A stretch of DNA of 10,791 bases from CAZKZZ01 sp964557375 (GCA_964557375.1 CAZKZZ010000127.1:1-10791), one strand, 5' to 3'. Numbered from the stretch's first letter, positions 1 to 6,969 are shown. Notes: generated by a model from the letters alone, not told the origin. Translations and numbers: made by a program.

Positions 1-1
1 T

Positions 2-688
2 CCCTACGGGATCGCCGAAGGGGAGGCGATGCTCTATCAGTCGGAAAAAATAACCATGCCCCTTTCCCAGGCGATTCTCTACTACGAGGAAGAAATTTTA
101 CCGATGCTCGAAGAGATACTCGAGGAAACTCCGGGAGACGGCATCCTTCAGCAGCGTATCTCTGAGGTAAAAAGAAAGATCGATGGGTATAAGAAAATAA
201 CAGTTACTCCCCGGTCCCAACCAATCGTTATGCCCAAAGATTACTACACAGAAGGGATAACCGGATACACTCCGGACGGCGAACCGCTGATTTCAGTTGC
301 TCTTCCCGTAACGTTTAACTCCAAAACGAACCTGGACAGAATGCAGGAGCTCGTGAAATATGAAATTACCAGGAAACTTGCCGGAAGGGGTGTGTGCCCC
401 GAACTCGACAAACAGTACCGCTATTTGAAGGGTATGGAGAGCGGAGCGAAAGGGGATTCTCTGTTTCCGAGCTTAAAGGTGGGGATGAGGAAAGGGTTCG
501 CGTCCCTTGCAGCCGCGTATCCGCAGTTAAAAAAGCTCGAGGACAAAGAGGAGTTTAAAAAACTAATCCGCCTGATCTCTATCGGAGAAAAAAAGGCCAT
601 ACAGAAACAGCTCCAACAGGAACTGCTCGGAGAACCTACGTCACTTCTTCCCACACTCTGGTCCGAACATAACGGTCCCAGCGAGTAA
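2..688 (+). CDS. Unrecognised protein, probably 5'-truncated by the window edge
   Basis: I do not recognise this family. The frame is open to the window edge and the codons before the first ATG (position 29) read naturally (PYGIAEGEA), so the gene probably begins outside the window. An AAGGGGAGG run at 18-26 precedes that ATG, but its core lies only about 2 nt away, so a real start at 29 cannot be fully excluded. The visible 229 residues have an acidic helical start (EEEILPMLEEILEE), a middle part with Gly/Pro turns (TPDGEPLISVALPVTF) and a Lys/Glu/Gln-rich helical tail (KKAIQKQLQQELL). No signal peptide, membrane segment or catalytic motif is visible. The last 53 bases overlap the end of the opposing aldo/keto reductase gene. 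A hairpin followed by eight T at the stop codon supports a real gene ending here. Confidence 0.6.
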   Translation, partial: PYGIAEGEAMLYQSEKITMPLSQAILYYEEEILPMLEEILEETPGDGILQQRISEVKRKIDGYKKITVTPRSQPIVMPKDYYTEGITGYTPDGEPLISVALPVTFNSKTNLDRMQELVKYEITRKLAGRGVCPELDKQYRYLKGMESGAKGDSLFPSLKVGMRKGFASLAAAYPQLKKLEDKEEFKKLIRLISIGEKKAIQKQLQQELLGEPTSLLPTLWSEHNGPSE

Positions 689-1679
689 GGTTTTTTTTGA
701 TCAGCTCGGGTATATCGAGATCGTACGGGCAGCGCTCCACGCAGTCTTCGCATTCTCTGCAGTTCCGAGCTTTTTCGATTTTTTCCCCAAAGACGGTTTG
801 CATTCTTTCAAACGGCAGCCGTTTTACGAAGCTTCTCAAGTTGAGCATCATGCTGATAGGAATTTCTTCAGGACACGGCTGGCAATAGTCGCATCGGTGG
901 CACCAGGTCTCGCCCAATTCTTCTGAAATACGCTCCATCTCGCGAAAATCTTTGTCGGAGAGAGGAGAGGGGTCTTCTATAATTTCAATAATTTCTCTCA
1001 TCTCATGAGCTTTCTCTATTCCCGGATCAGGGACAACCCCTTCGAACTGTTTGAGATACTTGAAGCAGAGCCGGGCATCCTCGAGCATACCGCCGCCTAA
1101 CGGTTTCATGGCGATAAATCCCATATCGTGCTGTAAGGCAAGGGGAAGTATCGAGTCCGCTGCTTTCTTATCAATGAAATTGAAAGGTATTTGGGTAACG
1201 TCGAACAGCCCGGTGGAGATCATTTTTTCGCCGATTTCCAGATTGTGTGCGCTGAAAGCAGGGAACCGCACTTTGCCTTCTTTTATGGCCTGTGTCAGCC
1301 CTTCGAACGCTCCATCGGCGGAGAGCACCTGCTCCATGGCATCTTCCGTACTTACACTGTGCAGCTGATAGATATCGATATAATCCGTTTGGAGCCGTTT
1401 GAGTGACAGGTGGAGGTGCTCGAGGAATGTTTTTTTGTCCCGGGCGGGGGATTTAGAGGCCAAAACCAGCGATTCGCGGGGAAAAGATGTAATGGCTTTT
1501 CCGATTTTCTCCTCACTGTCTCCATAACCGTGGGCCGTATCGAGAAAGTTCACACCCATTGTGATAATCTCCCGAATAATGGAGATAGCTTCGCTCTCGG
1601 AGACCCGCATAATTGGTATCCCGCCGAAAGCTACCTCACTTACTGTGAGTTCCGTTCTTCCGAATCGTATCCGGTTCAT
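636..1679 (-). CDS. Aldo/keto reductase with two 4Fe-4S cluster motifs
   Basis: A 347-residue fusion of an NAD(P)-type aldo/keto reductase barrel with a C-terminal ferredoxin-like region. The catalytic tetrad is present: Asp47 and Tyr52 (FLDTAHGYG), Lys76 (LASKSP) and His107 (YQLHS). The iron-sulfur ligands are Cys260/263/266/269 (CxxCxxCxxCP, the spacing usual in this subfamily) and Cys307/310/313/317 (CxxCxxCxxxCP). Such proteins are common in anaerobes and are thought to couple carbonyl reduction to electron transfer; the substrate is unknown. AAAGGCGGAAAG lies just upstream of the ATG. The gene follows the 147-residue lipoprotein by 34 nt and is probably co-transcribed with it. Oddity: after the usual C-terminal helix (about residue 331) a basic/aromatic tail of about 16 residues runs antisense into the neighbouring gene. 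Confidence 0.93.
   Translation of the reverse strand: MNRIRFGRTELTVSEVAFGGIPIMRVSESEAISIIREIITMGVNFLDTAHGYGDSEEKIGKAITSFPRESLVLASKSPARDKKTFLEHLHLSLKRLQTDYIDIYQLHSVSTEDAMEQVLSADGAFEGLTQAIKEGKVRFPAFSAHNLEIGEKMISTGLFDVTQIPFNFIDKKAADSILPLALQHDMGFIAMKPLGGGMLEDARLCFKYLKQFEGVVPDPGIEKAHEMREIIEIIEDPSPLSDKDFREMERISEELGETWCHRCDYCQPCPEEIPISMMLNLRSFVKRLPFERMQTVFGEKIEKARNCRECEDCVERCPYDLDIPELIKKNLTRWDRYVRTRVWEEVT
655..698 (+). terminator. Candidate intrinsic terminator of the left-edge gene
   Basis: An imperfect hairpin spans 655-686: ACTC/GAGT, TGG/CCA and an inner CCG/CGG, with a 2-nt GC bulge on the right arm and a 7-nt loop. Four bases later comes a run of eight T (691-698). The hairpin lies inside the last codons and ends at the stop codon. 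It also lies inside the antisense 3' end of the aldo/keto reductase gene. Confidence 0.45.
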
Positions 1680-1713
1680 TACTTTCCGCCTTTATTTCAT
1701 TGTTTATAGAGAG

Positions 1714-2157
1714 CTAGAATAGAATACTGTTCGCTTCCTGCATTTCCGCCATCGCTGCTGCGAATTCTTCGTTATCCATGTACTCCCCTTTGTACTTATC
1801 CAGACTGAGCTCCATATTTCTCTCCATTGCCTGAAACAGCCCCTCGAGGTCCTCCTCGGTAATCCCTTTGGGCAGTTTTCTCATATCCTGCCGTTGAAAG
1901 ATCTGCGGAGCTTCATCCAAGAGTTTTTCCAATTTTGGTTGGAGCCCTTTTATTTTTTCCGTATATTGTTCCATGGCCCTGGAATAATCCTCGACAGTTT
2001 CTACATCGGCAAGATCTTCGTTGTACTGTTCCATTGCCTCCGTTAATCCCCGGATTCCATAGGGGTCCGTTTCGCCCGAACCTTCACTGCATCCCGCATA
2101 TCCCAGTATCAGTGCCGCTGCAATACATATCAACACGAAATGATGTCTCAATTTCAT
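1714..2157 (-). CDS. Small predicted lipoprotein, unknown function
   Basis: A 147-residue protein with a lipoprotein signal peptide: MKLRHH, a hydrophobic stretch, then GYAGC with Cys23 as the likely lipidated residue. Tyr at -3 is atypical for the classical lipobox but tolerated in spirochaetes. The mature part is rich in Glu, Met, Leu and Gln (for example EAMEQYNEDLADVETV and QAMERNMELSLDKY). It looks all-helical and possibly coiled-coil. I recognise no named family. The start is supported by AAGGAG at 2164-2169, 6 nt before the ATG, and by a promoter candidate about 30 nt further upstream. It lies between a HAD hydrolase (87 nt upstream) and the aldo/keto reductase (34 nt downstream), all leftward. 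The protein probably sits at the membrane surface or in the periplasm. Confidence 0.82.
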   Translation of the reverse strand: MKLRHHFVLICIAAALILGYAGCSEGSGETDPYGIRGLTEAMEQYNEDLADVETVEDYSRAMEQYTEKIKGLQPKLEKLLDEAPQIFQRQDMRKLPKGITEEDLEGLFQAMERNMELSLDKYKGEYMDNEEFAAAMAEMQEANSILF

Positions 2158-2192
2158 AGCACTCTCCTTACTTTTTTAAATCGTGTTAGTTA

Positions 2193-2221
2193 AACGTAGC
2201 TATAAACCGGGCATGTGTCAA
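2193..2221 (-). promoter_or_regulatory. Candidate promoter of the 147-residue lipoprotein gene
   Basis: On the minus strand a perfect TTGACA (2221-2216) is followed after 17 nt by TACGTT (2198-2193), 3 of 6 matches to TATAAT. The predicted start near 2186 gives a leader of about 30 nt containing AAGGAG. The -35 box and spacing are good; the -10 box is weak. Confidence 0.4.
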
Positions 2222-2244
2222 TCAAAGTGTGCGGCCGCCTTAAT

Positions 2245-2931
2245 TCAATTTGAAAAGAGGAAATCAGCAAAGTCGGTTACTGTCGTGAAATATTCGATAC
2301 AGTTTTCCTGCATGTATGTCCTGATGGTCGCGATGTTATGGCCCCATCCGGCCCCCGCAACAGAAACCTGAGACGTTTTCCCCATCTCTACCCCCGGTTT
2401 CAGATCGTCTAATATCAGGGCATCTTCCGGTTTCAGGCCGTATTTCTGTAATATTTGTTCGACCGGCCAGGGGCTTGGCTTCCGTTTTGTCTCTTCGAAC
2501 TCCCATCCGAAGATGATCTCGGGCAGTAACGGTTCGTGGAATCGAACATCCCTCTGGTTCTCCACATAGTCGCGTCGGATATGCTGCACTTCCGAGTGGG
2601 ACACGACGGTAACTATTCCTCCCTCTCCTCGGAACCGGTCGAGCATTTCTAAAAATCCTGGAAAAAAAGAAGGTATCGTCGTTTTCGTAAACTGTTGCCA
2701 GATCAAAAACTCTTCCCGTATTTCCCGGTCGTTCATTCCGAGTTCTTCACGGTAGTACCGCATAACACCGGGATGGAAATTTTTTTCCATCCACCCCTCA
2801 AAAGATACAGGCGGCTCGCCGGGGCGCAGCTGCCGCATCACTTCGAGATGGGCAGGATAGTGGATAGTTTTCGAGCTGTTGACTGCAGTGTCATCGTGGT
2901 CGATTATCAGGCATTTGTATGTAAGACTCAT
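2245..2931 (-). CDS. HAD-superfamily hydrolase (phosphatase-like)
   Basis: A 228-residue haloacid-dehalogenase-type hydrolase. Motif I is IIDHDDTAV, with nucleophile Asp11, Asp13 and Thr15. Motif II is VVSHS with Ser111. The motif III lysine is Lys151 in TKRKPSP. Motif IV is LILDDLKPG with Asp175 and Asp176 for Mg2+. Residues 18-100 form a helical insertion of the C1-cap type, as in phosphoglycolate phosphatase and related enzymes, so a small soluble phosphorylated metabolite is the likely substrate; which one cannot be told. There is no signal peptide, so it should be cytoplasmic. The ATG has no convincing ribosome-binding site, but motif I at residue 11 places the start correctly. It is divergent from the Mut7-C gene across a 113-bp gap. 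Confidence 0.88.
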   Translation of the reverse strand: MSLTYKCLIIDHDDTAVNSSKTIHYPAHLEVMRQLRPGEPPVSFEGWMEKNFHPGVMRYYREELGMNDREIREEFLIWQQFTKTTIPSFFPGFLEMLDRFRGEGGIVTVVSHSEVQHIRRDYVENQRDVRFHEPLLPEIIFGWEFEETKRKPSPWPVEQILQKYGLKPEDALILDDLKPGVEMGKTSQVSVAGAGWGHNIATIRTYMQENCIEYFTTVTDFADFLFSN

Positions 2932-2938
2932 GAGAGAA

Positions 2939-2968
2939 AACGTACCGCAAAAAGGAGGAAAGAGTCAA
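2939..2968 (-). promoter_or_regulatory. Weak candidate promoter of the HAD hydrolase gene
   Basis: TTGACT (2968-2963), an 18-nt spacer and TACGTT (2944-2939) on the minus strand. The distance to the ATG at 2931 would place the start of transcription at or next to the start codon, in keeping with the missing ribosome-binding site. The -10 box matches consensus at only 3 of 6 positions. Confidence 0.25.
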
Positions 2969-3001
2969 ATAGCGGTGCCATGGAACTATCATCATTTTTT
3001 T

Positions 3002-3014
3002 TGTACACTGTACA
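3002..3014. promoter_or_regulatory. 13-bp palindrome TGTACA-C-TGTACA between divergent genes
   Basis: Two copies of the self-complementary hexamer TGTACA are separated by one base, giving a perfect odd-length palindrome. It lies about 70 bp upstream of the HAD gene and 31 bp upstream of the Mut7-C gene. That position and symmetry suit an operator for a dimeric repressor, but no cognate regulator is visible in the window. Confidence 0.3.
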
Positions 3015-3044
3015 TGAAATGTAAACCCGGCTAGGATTGGATTC

Positions 3045-3797
3045 GTGACTCTCGGCAAAACCGCTTTTTTCCGTTTTTATGAAGAATTAAATGATTTTCT
3101 GCCCCCGGATAAACGTAAGGTACAGTTCCCGTATTCATTCTCGGGAAATCCCTCAATCAAAGACGCTGTGGAGGCAATTGGAGTACCCCACACGGAGGTG
3201 GATTTGATTCTGGTAAATGGAAAATCGGTAGATTTCTCCTACCACCTTCAGCAGGGAGACCTGGTTTCGGTATATCCGGTATTCGAAAGCTTTGATATAG
3301 GCCCTGTCACACATCTTCGCCCGGAACCGCTTCGGAATCCGAAGTTTATTCTCGATGTACATCTCGGAAAACTGGCCAAAATCCTTCGTATGCTCGGCTT
3401 CGATACCGTTTACAGAAATGATCTGGAAGATGATGAAATAGCTGAACGGGCTCGCGAGGAAGGTCGAATCATTCTCACACGGGATGTGGGACTTCTCAAG
3501 CGCGGTTCGGTGGACAGAGGGTATTGGGTCCGGTCACAGCACCCGAAACAGCAGGCTAAGGAAGTATTACAGCGGTTCAATTTGAAAAACCTGGTCAAAC
3601 CGTTTAAACGATGTATGGACTGTAACGGCATAATCGAGCCTGTTGAGAAAGAATCTGTCGAGGATCAGCTGCCGAGCGCGTCCGCGGAAAGCTATGATCA
3701 CTTTTTTCAATGCGGCAATTGTGGTAAACTGTACTGGCGGGGTTCACATATTCCCAACATGATTGATACCATCTACTCATTAATCGAGGAGGAATAA
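3045..3797 (+). CDS. Mut7-C ubiquitin/RNase domain protein
   Basis: A 250-residue protein of the two-domain bacterial Mut7-C family. Residues about 5-83 form the ubiquitin-like (beta-grasp) Ub-Mut7-C domain, with the LVNGKSVDFSY and QGDLVSVYP signatures. Residues about 100-250 form the Mut7-C PIN-like RNase domain with acidic residues Asp104 (FILDVHLGKLAKILRMLGFD), Asp129/130 and Asp147 (ILTRDVGLL). It is followed by a zinc ribbon, Cys190/193 and Cys223/226, and the family ending (LYWRGSH). The family is predicted to cleave or process RNA; its in vivo substrate is unknown. The start is GTG at 3045 with a weak AGGA eight bases upstream. It is the first gene of the rightward cluster. Its final codons contain the GAGGAGGA ribosome-binding site of the STAS gene, which begins 6 nt later. 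Confidence 0.92.
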   Translation: MTLGKTAFFRFYEELNDFLPPDKRKVQFPYSFSGNPSIKDAVEAIGVPHTEVDLILVNGKSVDFSYHLQQGDLVSVYPVFESFDIGPVTHLRPEPLRNPKFILDVHLGKLAKILRMLGFDTVYRNDLEDDEIAERAREEGRIILTRDVGLLKRGSVDRGYWVRSQHPKQQAKEVLQRFNLKNLVKPFKRCMDCNGIIEPVEKESVEDQLPSASAESYDHFFQCGNCGKLYWRGSHIPNMIDTIYSLIEEE

Positions 3798-3803
3798 AAA
3801 CGA

Positions 3804-4196
3804 ATGCAAAAGAGTCAAACTCCTGCATATTTTGAATATCTAAACAGGTTGGACAACGGAGTAACAGTTTTTGGTCACATTTCACAGAATAATGGGTCTG
3901 TTTTTATCATTGAGATAGAAGGATTCCTTGATAATGAAAACTCGAAAGTTTTTATGAACTCGGTTTTGAATGTACTTCGGGAGCAGGAGAGCGAGTATAC
4001 AACAGTGATACTCGATCTCGGGAAGCTTACCTACCTCTCTTCTACCGGAGTCGGGACATTCAACAACATCATGCTGCAGATGCAAGACCTCAGTAAAAAA
4101 TTTTACCTTATGAACGTTGGAGAGAAAACAAAATCTGTTCTGAAACTACTTGGTCTTTACTCGTTTTTCGAGATATACGAAGGTAGTGAGCATTAA
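3804..4196 (+). CDS. STAS-domain anti-sigma-factor antagonist
   Basis: A 130-residue single-domain STAS protein of the SpoIIAA/RsbV type. The core beta strand FIIEIEGFLD, the strand TVILDLGKL and the phosphorylation loop YLSSTGVGTF are all visible. Ser80 aligns with the phosphoserine of SpoIIAA, and Ser79 replaces the common Asp before it. An N-terminal stretch of about 30 residues precedes the domain, slightly longer than in minimal STAS proteins. Family members bind a kinase-type anti-sigma factor when unphosphorylated and so release a sigma factor or other partner. No RsbW-like kinase or PP2C phosphatase is in this window, so the partner must lie elsewhere. Translation is supported by GAGGAGGA at 3786-3793. 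It lies 6 nt after the Mut7-C gene and 21 nt before the 84-residue gene. Confidence 0.9.
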   Translation: MQKSQTPAYFEYLNRLDNGVTVFGHISQNNGSVFIIEIEGFLDNENSKVFMNSVLNVLREQESEYTTVILDLGKLTYLSSTGVGTFNNIMLQMQDLSKKFYLMNVGEKTKSVLKLLGLYSFFEIYEGSEH

Positions 4197-4217
4197 AATA
4201 ATAATACAGGAGATACT

Positions 4218-4472
4218 ATGAGATTTTACGAACTGCTTGAAGACTTGAGCGATATATCCGGCGAACTCAATGAAGAGCTCCGCACTCTCGAGGGTGTGAG
4301 CGGATTTGATATGGTCGATGTTATGAAAAGTTTGGTTTATTTAGCGACAAATAAACCTGATGATCCGGAAACAGAAGAGATCTTTTCTCAAATCGGCATG
4401 ATCATGCCGAAAGCAGTATACAGAGATCTTAAAAAGTATAAAGTAAATATTCGGGTGCCCGATAGAAAATGA
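4218..4472 (+). CDS. Small unrecognised protein between STAS and zwf
   Basis: An 84-residue protein of no family I recognise. It looks mainly helical and acidic in its first half (ELLEDLSDISGELNEELRTLEG) and ends in a basic tail (RDLKKYKVNIRVPDRK). There is no signal peptide, membrane segment or Cys/His metal site. The start is supported by AGGAGA at 4208-4213, 4-5 nt before the ATG. Its stop overlaps the zwf start as ATGA, so translation of zwf is probably coupled to it. Its position between a STAS regulator and glucose-6-phosphate dehydrogenase makes a small regulatory or adaptor role conceivable, but nothing in the sequence shows that. Confidence 0.8.
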   Translation: MRFYELLEDLSDISGELNEELRTLEGVSGFDMVDVMKSLVYLATNKPDDPETEEIFSQIGMIMPKAVYRDLKKYKVNIRVPDRK

Positions 4473-5956
4473 GTTCATCGGCGGCCCTCCTCCTCTTCGG
4501 CGCGACCGGAGACCTGACCAAGAGAAAATTGATACCTGCTCTCTACAGCCAGTTCGAGCGGGGAGAACTCGACAGCACGACTCCAATTATCGGTATTGGA
4601 AGAAGAGAGCTGTCAAAGGAGCAGTTTGTAGCACAGCTGGGGCTGGATACGTTTTTGAAAGACCGTGATGAAGAAATCTTTCGGGCGTTTCTCTCTCAGG
4701 TGTATTACCGCAGTGTCGATTTTAACGGCGAGGAGTTTACGGAGTTCTACGATGAGGTGAGATCTATAGAAGAGAAGCATGATGCTTCGGGAAACAGATT
4801 GTTTTATCTGGCCATGCCTTCTACTCTTTTTGAGAAAACGATCCGGGTAATCGAGTTTTCAGGCTTACTCCGGGGGGCGGGATGGAGGAGAGTTGTCTTT
4901 GAAAAACCGTTTGGCCATGACCTGCAATCATCGAGAAAACTCCACGATGCTGTCTCTCATGTTTTTAACGAAGAGCAGATATTCAGGATTGATCATTATC
5001 TCGGCAAAGAGCTCGTACAGAATATTTTAGTGTTCCGGTTCGGGAATCCGATGCTGAATCAGATCTGGAACAGCGAGTTCGTCGATCACGTGCAAATCAC
5101 TGTTGCGGAAACGGTCGGAGTAGAACAGCGGAGCGGATATTATGATGAATCGGGAGCTCTCAAGGATATGGTCCAAAACCACCTGCTCCAGGTGGTTTCG
5201 CTTGTCGCTATGGAGGAGCCTTCTTCATTAGCCGCCTCGGAGATTATTAAGGAAAAGCAGAGGGTGCTGGAACGAATCGCTGTTCCGACTCCGGATGAAG
5301 TGGTCTTAGGTCAATACGGAAGAGGAGCGGCCGGTAAAGATCCAAAAAGTGAGCAGCAGGTACCGGGGTCGGTCCCGGGCTATCGGGAGGAACAAGGAAT
5401 TCCCAAAGATTCAATGACCGAAACCTTTGCTGCTTTGAAACTGGACATTGCTACCAAACGGTGGGATGGGGTTCCTTTTTATATCCGGACCGGAAAGCGT
5501 ATGGCCCACAGTTATTCGGAGGTAAATCTATACCTCAAGAATAATAGTTATAAATTGTTCGGGAGCGGGAATGAAGGCAGGAGTATTAACCGCATCACCG
5601 TCCGTATTAAGCCCGATGAAGGATTGGTGTTGACCCTCAATGTAAAAGAGCCCGGTACCGGGATTACCCTCCGTCCGGTCTCATTCTCGTTTTGTCACAG
5701 GTGTGAGTTCGGTGGTAATACCCCGGAAGCGTATGACATGCTTCTCCGCCAGGCAATTGCCGGAGATCATACCCTTTTTATCAGCTGGCGGGAGATAGAG
5801 GAGAGCTGGAAACTCATTGACCGGATCAATGAGTTTGAAATCAGTGAGAGAGCCGAGTTCCCCAATTATGCAGCCGGGACGTACGGCCCGGAGAAGGCGG
5901 AAACCCTTCTCACCAGGGACGGCAGGTCATGGCTCCCCCCGGTTACAGAGTTTTGA
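4469..5956 (+). CDS. zwf: Glucose-6-phosphate 1-dehydrogenase
   Basis: A 495-residue enzyme, normal length for the family. It oxidises glucose 6-phosphate to 6-phosphogluconolactone and makes NADPH, the entry to the oxidative pentose phosphate (or Entner-Doudoroff) pathway. The N-terminal Rossmann motif is LFGATGDLTKRKL (Gly11, Gly14, Asp15, with Arg/Lys18-20 suited to NADP+). Next come EKPFG (145-149) and the substrate-binding signature RIDHYLGKE (173-181, His176). DMVQNHLLQ carries the catalytic-type His238, which aligns with His240 of the Leuconostoc enzyme. PFYIRTGKRM follows in the C-terminal domain. The gene starts inside the preceding gene (ATGA) and has no separate ribosome-binding site, so translational coupling is likely. 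A dehydrogenase gene follows after 39 nt without a visible terminator. Confidence 0.97.
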   Translation: MSSSAALLLFGATGDLTKRKLIPALYSQFERGELDSTTPIIGIGRRELSKEQFVAQLGLDTFLKDRDEEIFRAFLSQVYYRSVDFNGEEFTEFYDEVRSIEEKHDASGNRLFYLAMPSTLFEKTIRVIEFSGLLRGAGWRRVVFEKPFGHDLQSSRKLHDAVSHVFNEEQIFRIDHYLGKELVQNILVFRFGNPMLNQIWNSEFVDHVQITVAETVGVEQRSGYYDESGALKDMVQNHLLQVVSLVAMEEPSSLAASEIIKEKQRVLERIAVPTPDEVVLGQYGRGAAGKDPKSEQQVPGSVPGYREEQGIPKDSMTETFAALKLDIATKRWDGVPFYIRTGKRMAHSYSEVNLYLKNNSYKLFGSGNEGRSINRITVRIKPDEGLVLTLNVKEPGTGITLRPVSFSFCHRCEFGGNTPEAYDMLLRQAIAGDHTLFISWREIEESWKLIDRINEFEISERAEFPNYAAGTYGPEKAETLLTRDGRSWLPPVTEF

Positions 5957-5960
5957 TACA

Positions 5961-5988
5961 TTGACAGAATAGACCGATGTGGTACCAT
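5961..5988 (+). promoter_or_regulatory. Candidate promoter placing transcription start at the dehydrogenase ATG
   Basis: A perfect TTGACA (5961-5966), a 16-nt spacer and TACCAT (5983-5988, 4 of 6 matches) preceded by the extended -10 element TGG (5980-5982). Transcription would start about 7 nt later, at or next to the ATG at 5996. No Shine-Dalgarno sequence lies between them. Confidence 0.5.
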
Positions 5989-5995
5989 CTACCCC

Positions 5996-6958
5996 ATGTA
6001 CAATATTATCGTAACCGACGACCGGCATGGAACATACACCTATGAAGAAGAAGTTTTACGGGAAATCGATGCAAAGCTTACAGTATACAATTTGCAGTCT
6101 CCCGAGGAGGCCTTACCTGTTCTCAGAGAGGCTGACGGAGTGCTATTAAATCTTTTTCCGCTGACCGCCCCCCTCATTGGGGAGATGAACAGGTGCAAGG
6201 TCATTTCCAGGTACGGAGTGGGTTATGATAATGTAGATCTGAAAGCTGCAACTGCTGCAGGAATCCAGGTGACCCGTGTTCCGGACTACTGTGTAGAGGA
6301 AGTAACGGACCATACCCTCGCCCTGCTTTTCGGTATAGCCCGAAAAACGGTCTACAAAGACCGGGAAGTGAGAAAAGGACGGTGGAATCTGATAGAGGAC
6401 CTCCCCTGTTTCCGGATGAAGGGGCGGACATTCGGTATTATTGGATACGGGCAAATCGGCCGGGCACTGCATCGAAAAATTGCAGGATTCGGGTTCAAGC
6501 ACATACTCGCCTACGACCCCTACGTCGAAAAAGATGAGATGGAAGCGAGAGGGGCCTGCAAAGCGGATTTTTCCCGGATCGTAAGTGAGTCGGACTACAT
6601 ATCGATTCATGCCGCTTTTACCAATGAGACGAAGGGGCTCATCGATAAAAGCGCTTTTGAGAAGATGAAAGACGGGGTGCTGATCGTGAATACCGCACGA
6701 GGCGGGATTATAAACGAAGCTGATCTGGCGGTTGCGCTTCATGAGGGGAAGGTTGCAGGTGCCGGGCTCGACGTATTCGACGCGGAGCCGCTTCCGGCAT
6801 CCAGTGCTCTCCGTTCTTTTGATACGGTAATATTCTCAGATCATACCGCCTATTACAGCGAAGAATCGATTAGAGAACTCAAAACGAAGGCAGCACGAAA
6901 TATCGTCGAGGTATTAACGGGAAAACAGCCTTCCTATCCGGTAAACTCGCTTTTCTAG
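5996..6958 (+). CDS. D-isomer-specific 2-hydroxyacid dehydrogenase (CtBP-like)
   Basis: A 320-residue NAD-dependent D-2-hydroxyacid dehydrogenase. The coenzyme motif is FGIIGYGQIGR (Gly150/152/155), with Asp174 (AYDP) binding the NAD ribose. The catalytic set is Arg235 (NTARGG), Glu264 (DVFDAEPL) and His283 (FSDHTAYYSEES). The substrate-domain loop SRYGVGYDNVD (71-81) and the HTAYYS ending fit the C-terminal-binding-protein-like branch. The bacterial members of that branch are poorly characterised, so the substrate (a glycerate- or lactate-type acid) is open. The start fits the first beta strand (YNIIVTD) and no earlier start is plausible, yet there is no ribosome-binding site. The gene converges on the inositol-phosphatase gene with an 11-nt gap and no clear terminator. 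Confidence 0.93.
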   Translation: MYNIIVTDDRHGTYTYEEEVLREIDAKLTVYNLQSPEEALPVLREADGVLLNLFPLTAPLIGEMNRCKVISRYGVGYDNVDLKAATAAGIQVTRVPDYCVEEVTDHTLALLFGIARKTVYKDREVRKGRWNLIEDLPCFRMKGRTFGIIGYGQIGRALHRKIAGFGFKHILAYDPYVEKDEMEARGACKADFSRIVSESDYISIHAAFTNETKGLIDKSAFEKMKDGVLIVNTARGGIINEADLAVALHEGKVAGAGLDVFDAEPLPASSALRSFDTVIFSDHTAYYSEESIRELKTKAARNIVEVLTGKQPSYPVNSLF

Positions 6959-6969
6959 AATCTCAAGCA

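Noticed and set aside
421..753. 110-codon antisense frame at the left edge
   Set aside because: It overlaps two better-supported genes, is Ser/Arg/Phe-rich in the way of shadow frames and has no ribosome-binding site.
1715..1730. 16-nt repeat TAGAATAGAAT(A/T)CTGT, also at 8929-8944
   Set aside because: One mismatch in 16 bases; a match this good is expected about once by chance in a window this size, and one copy lies in coding sequence.
2951..3024. AGGAGG at 2953-2958 followed by a 14-codon frame from ATG 2980
   Set aside because: The spacing of 21 nt is too long for that ATG, and the peptide is not otherwise supported.
4469..5956. Internal frameshift or missing domain in zwf
   Set aside because: All signature motifs occur in order at the expected spacing and the length is normal.
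6146..6742. 198-codon open frame antisense to the D-2-hydroxyacid dehydrogenase
   Set aside because: It lies wholly inside a gene with intact catalytic motifs on the other strand and has no recognisable protein features; it is a shadow frame.
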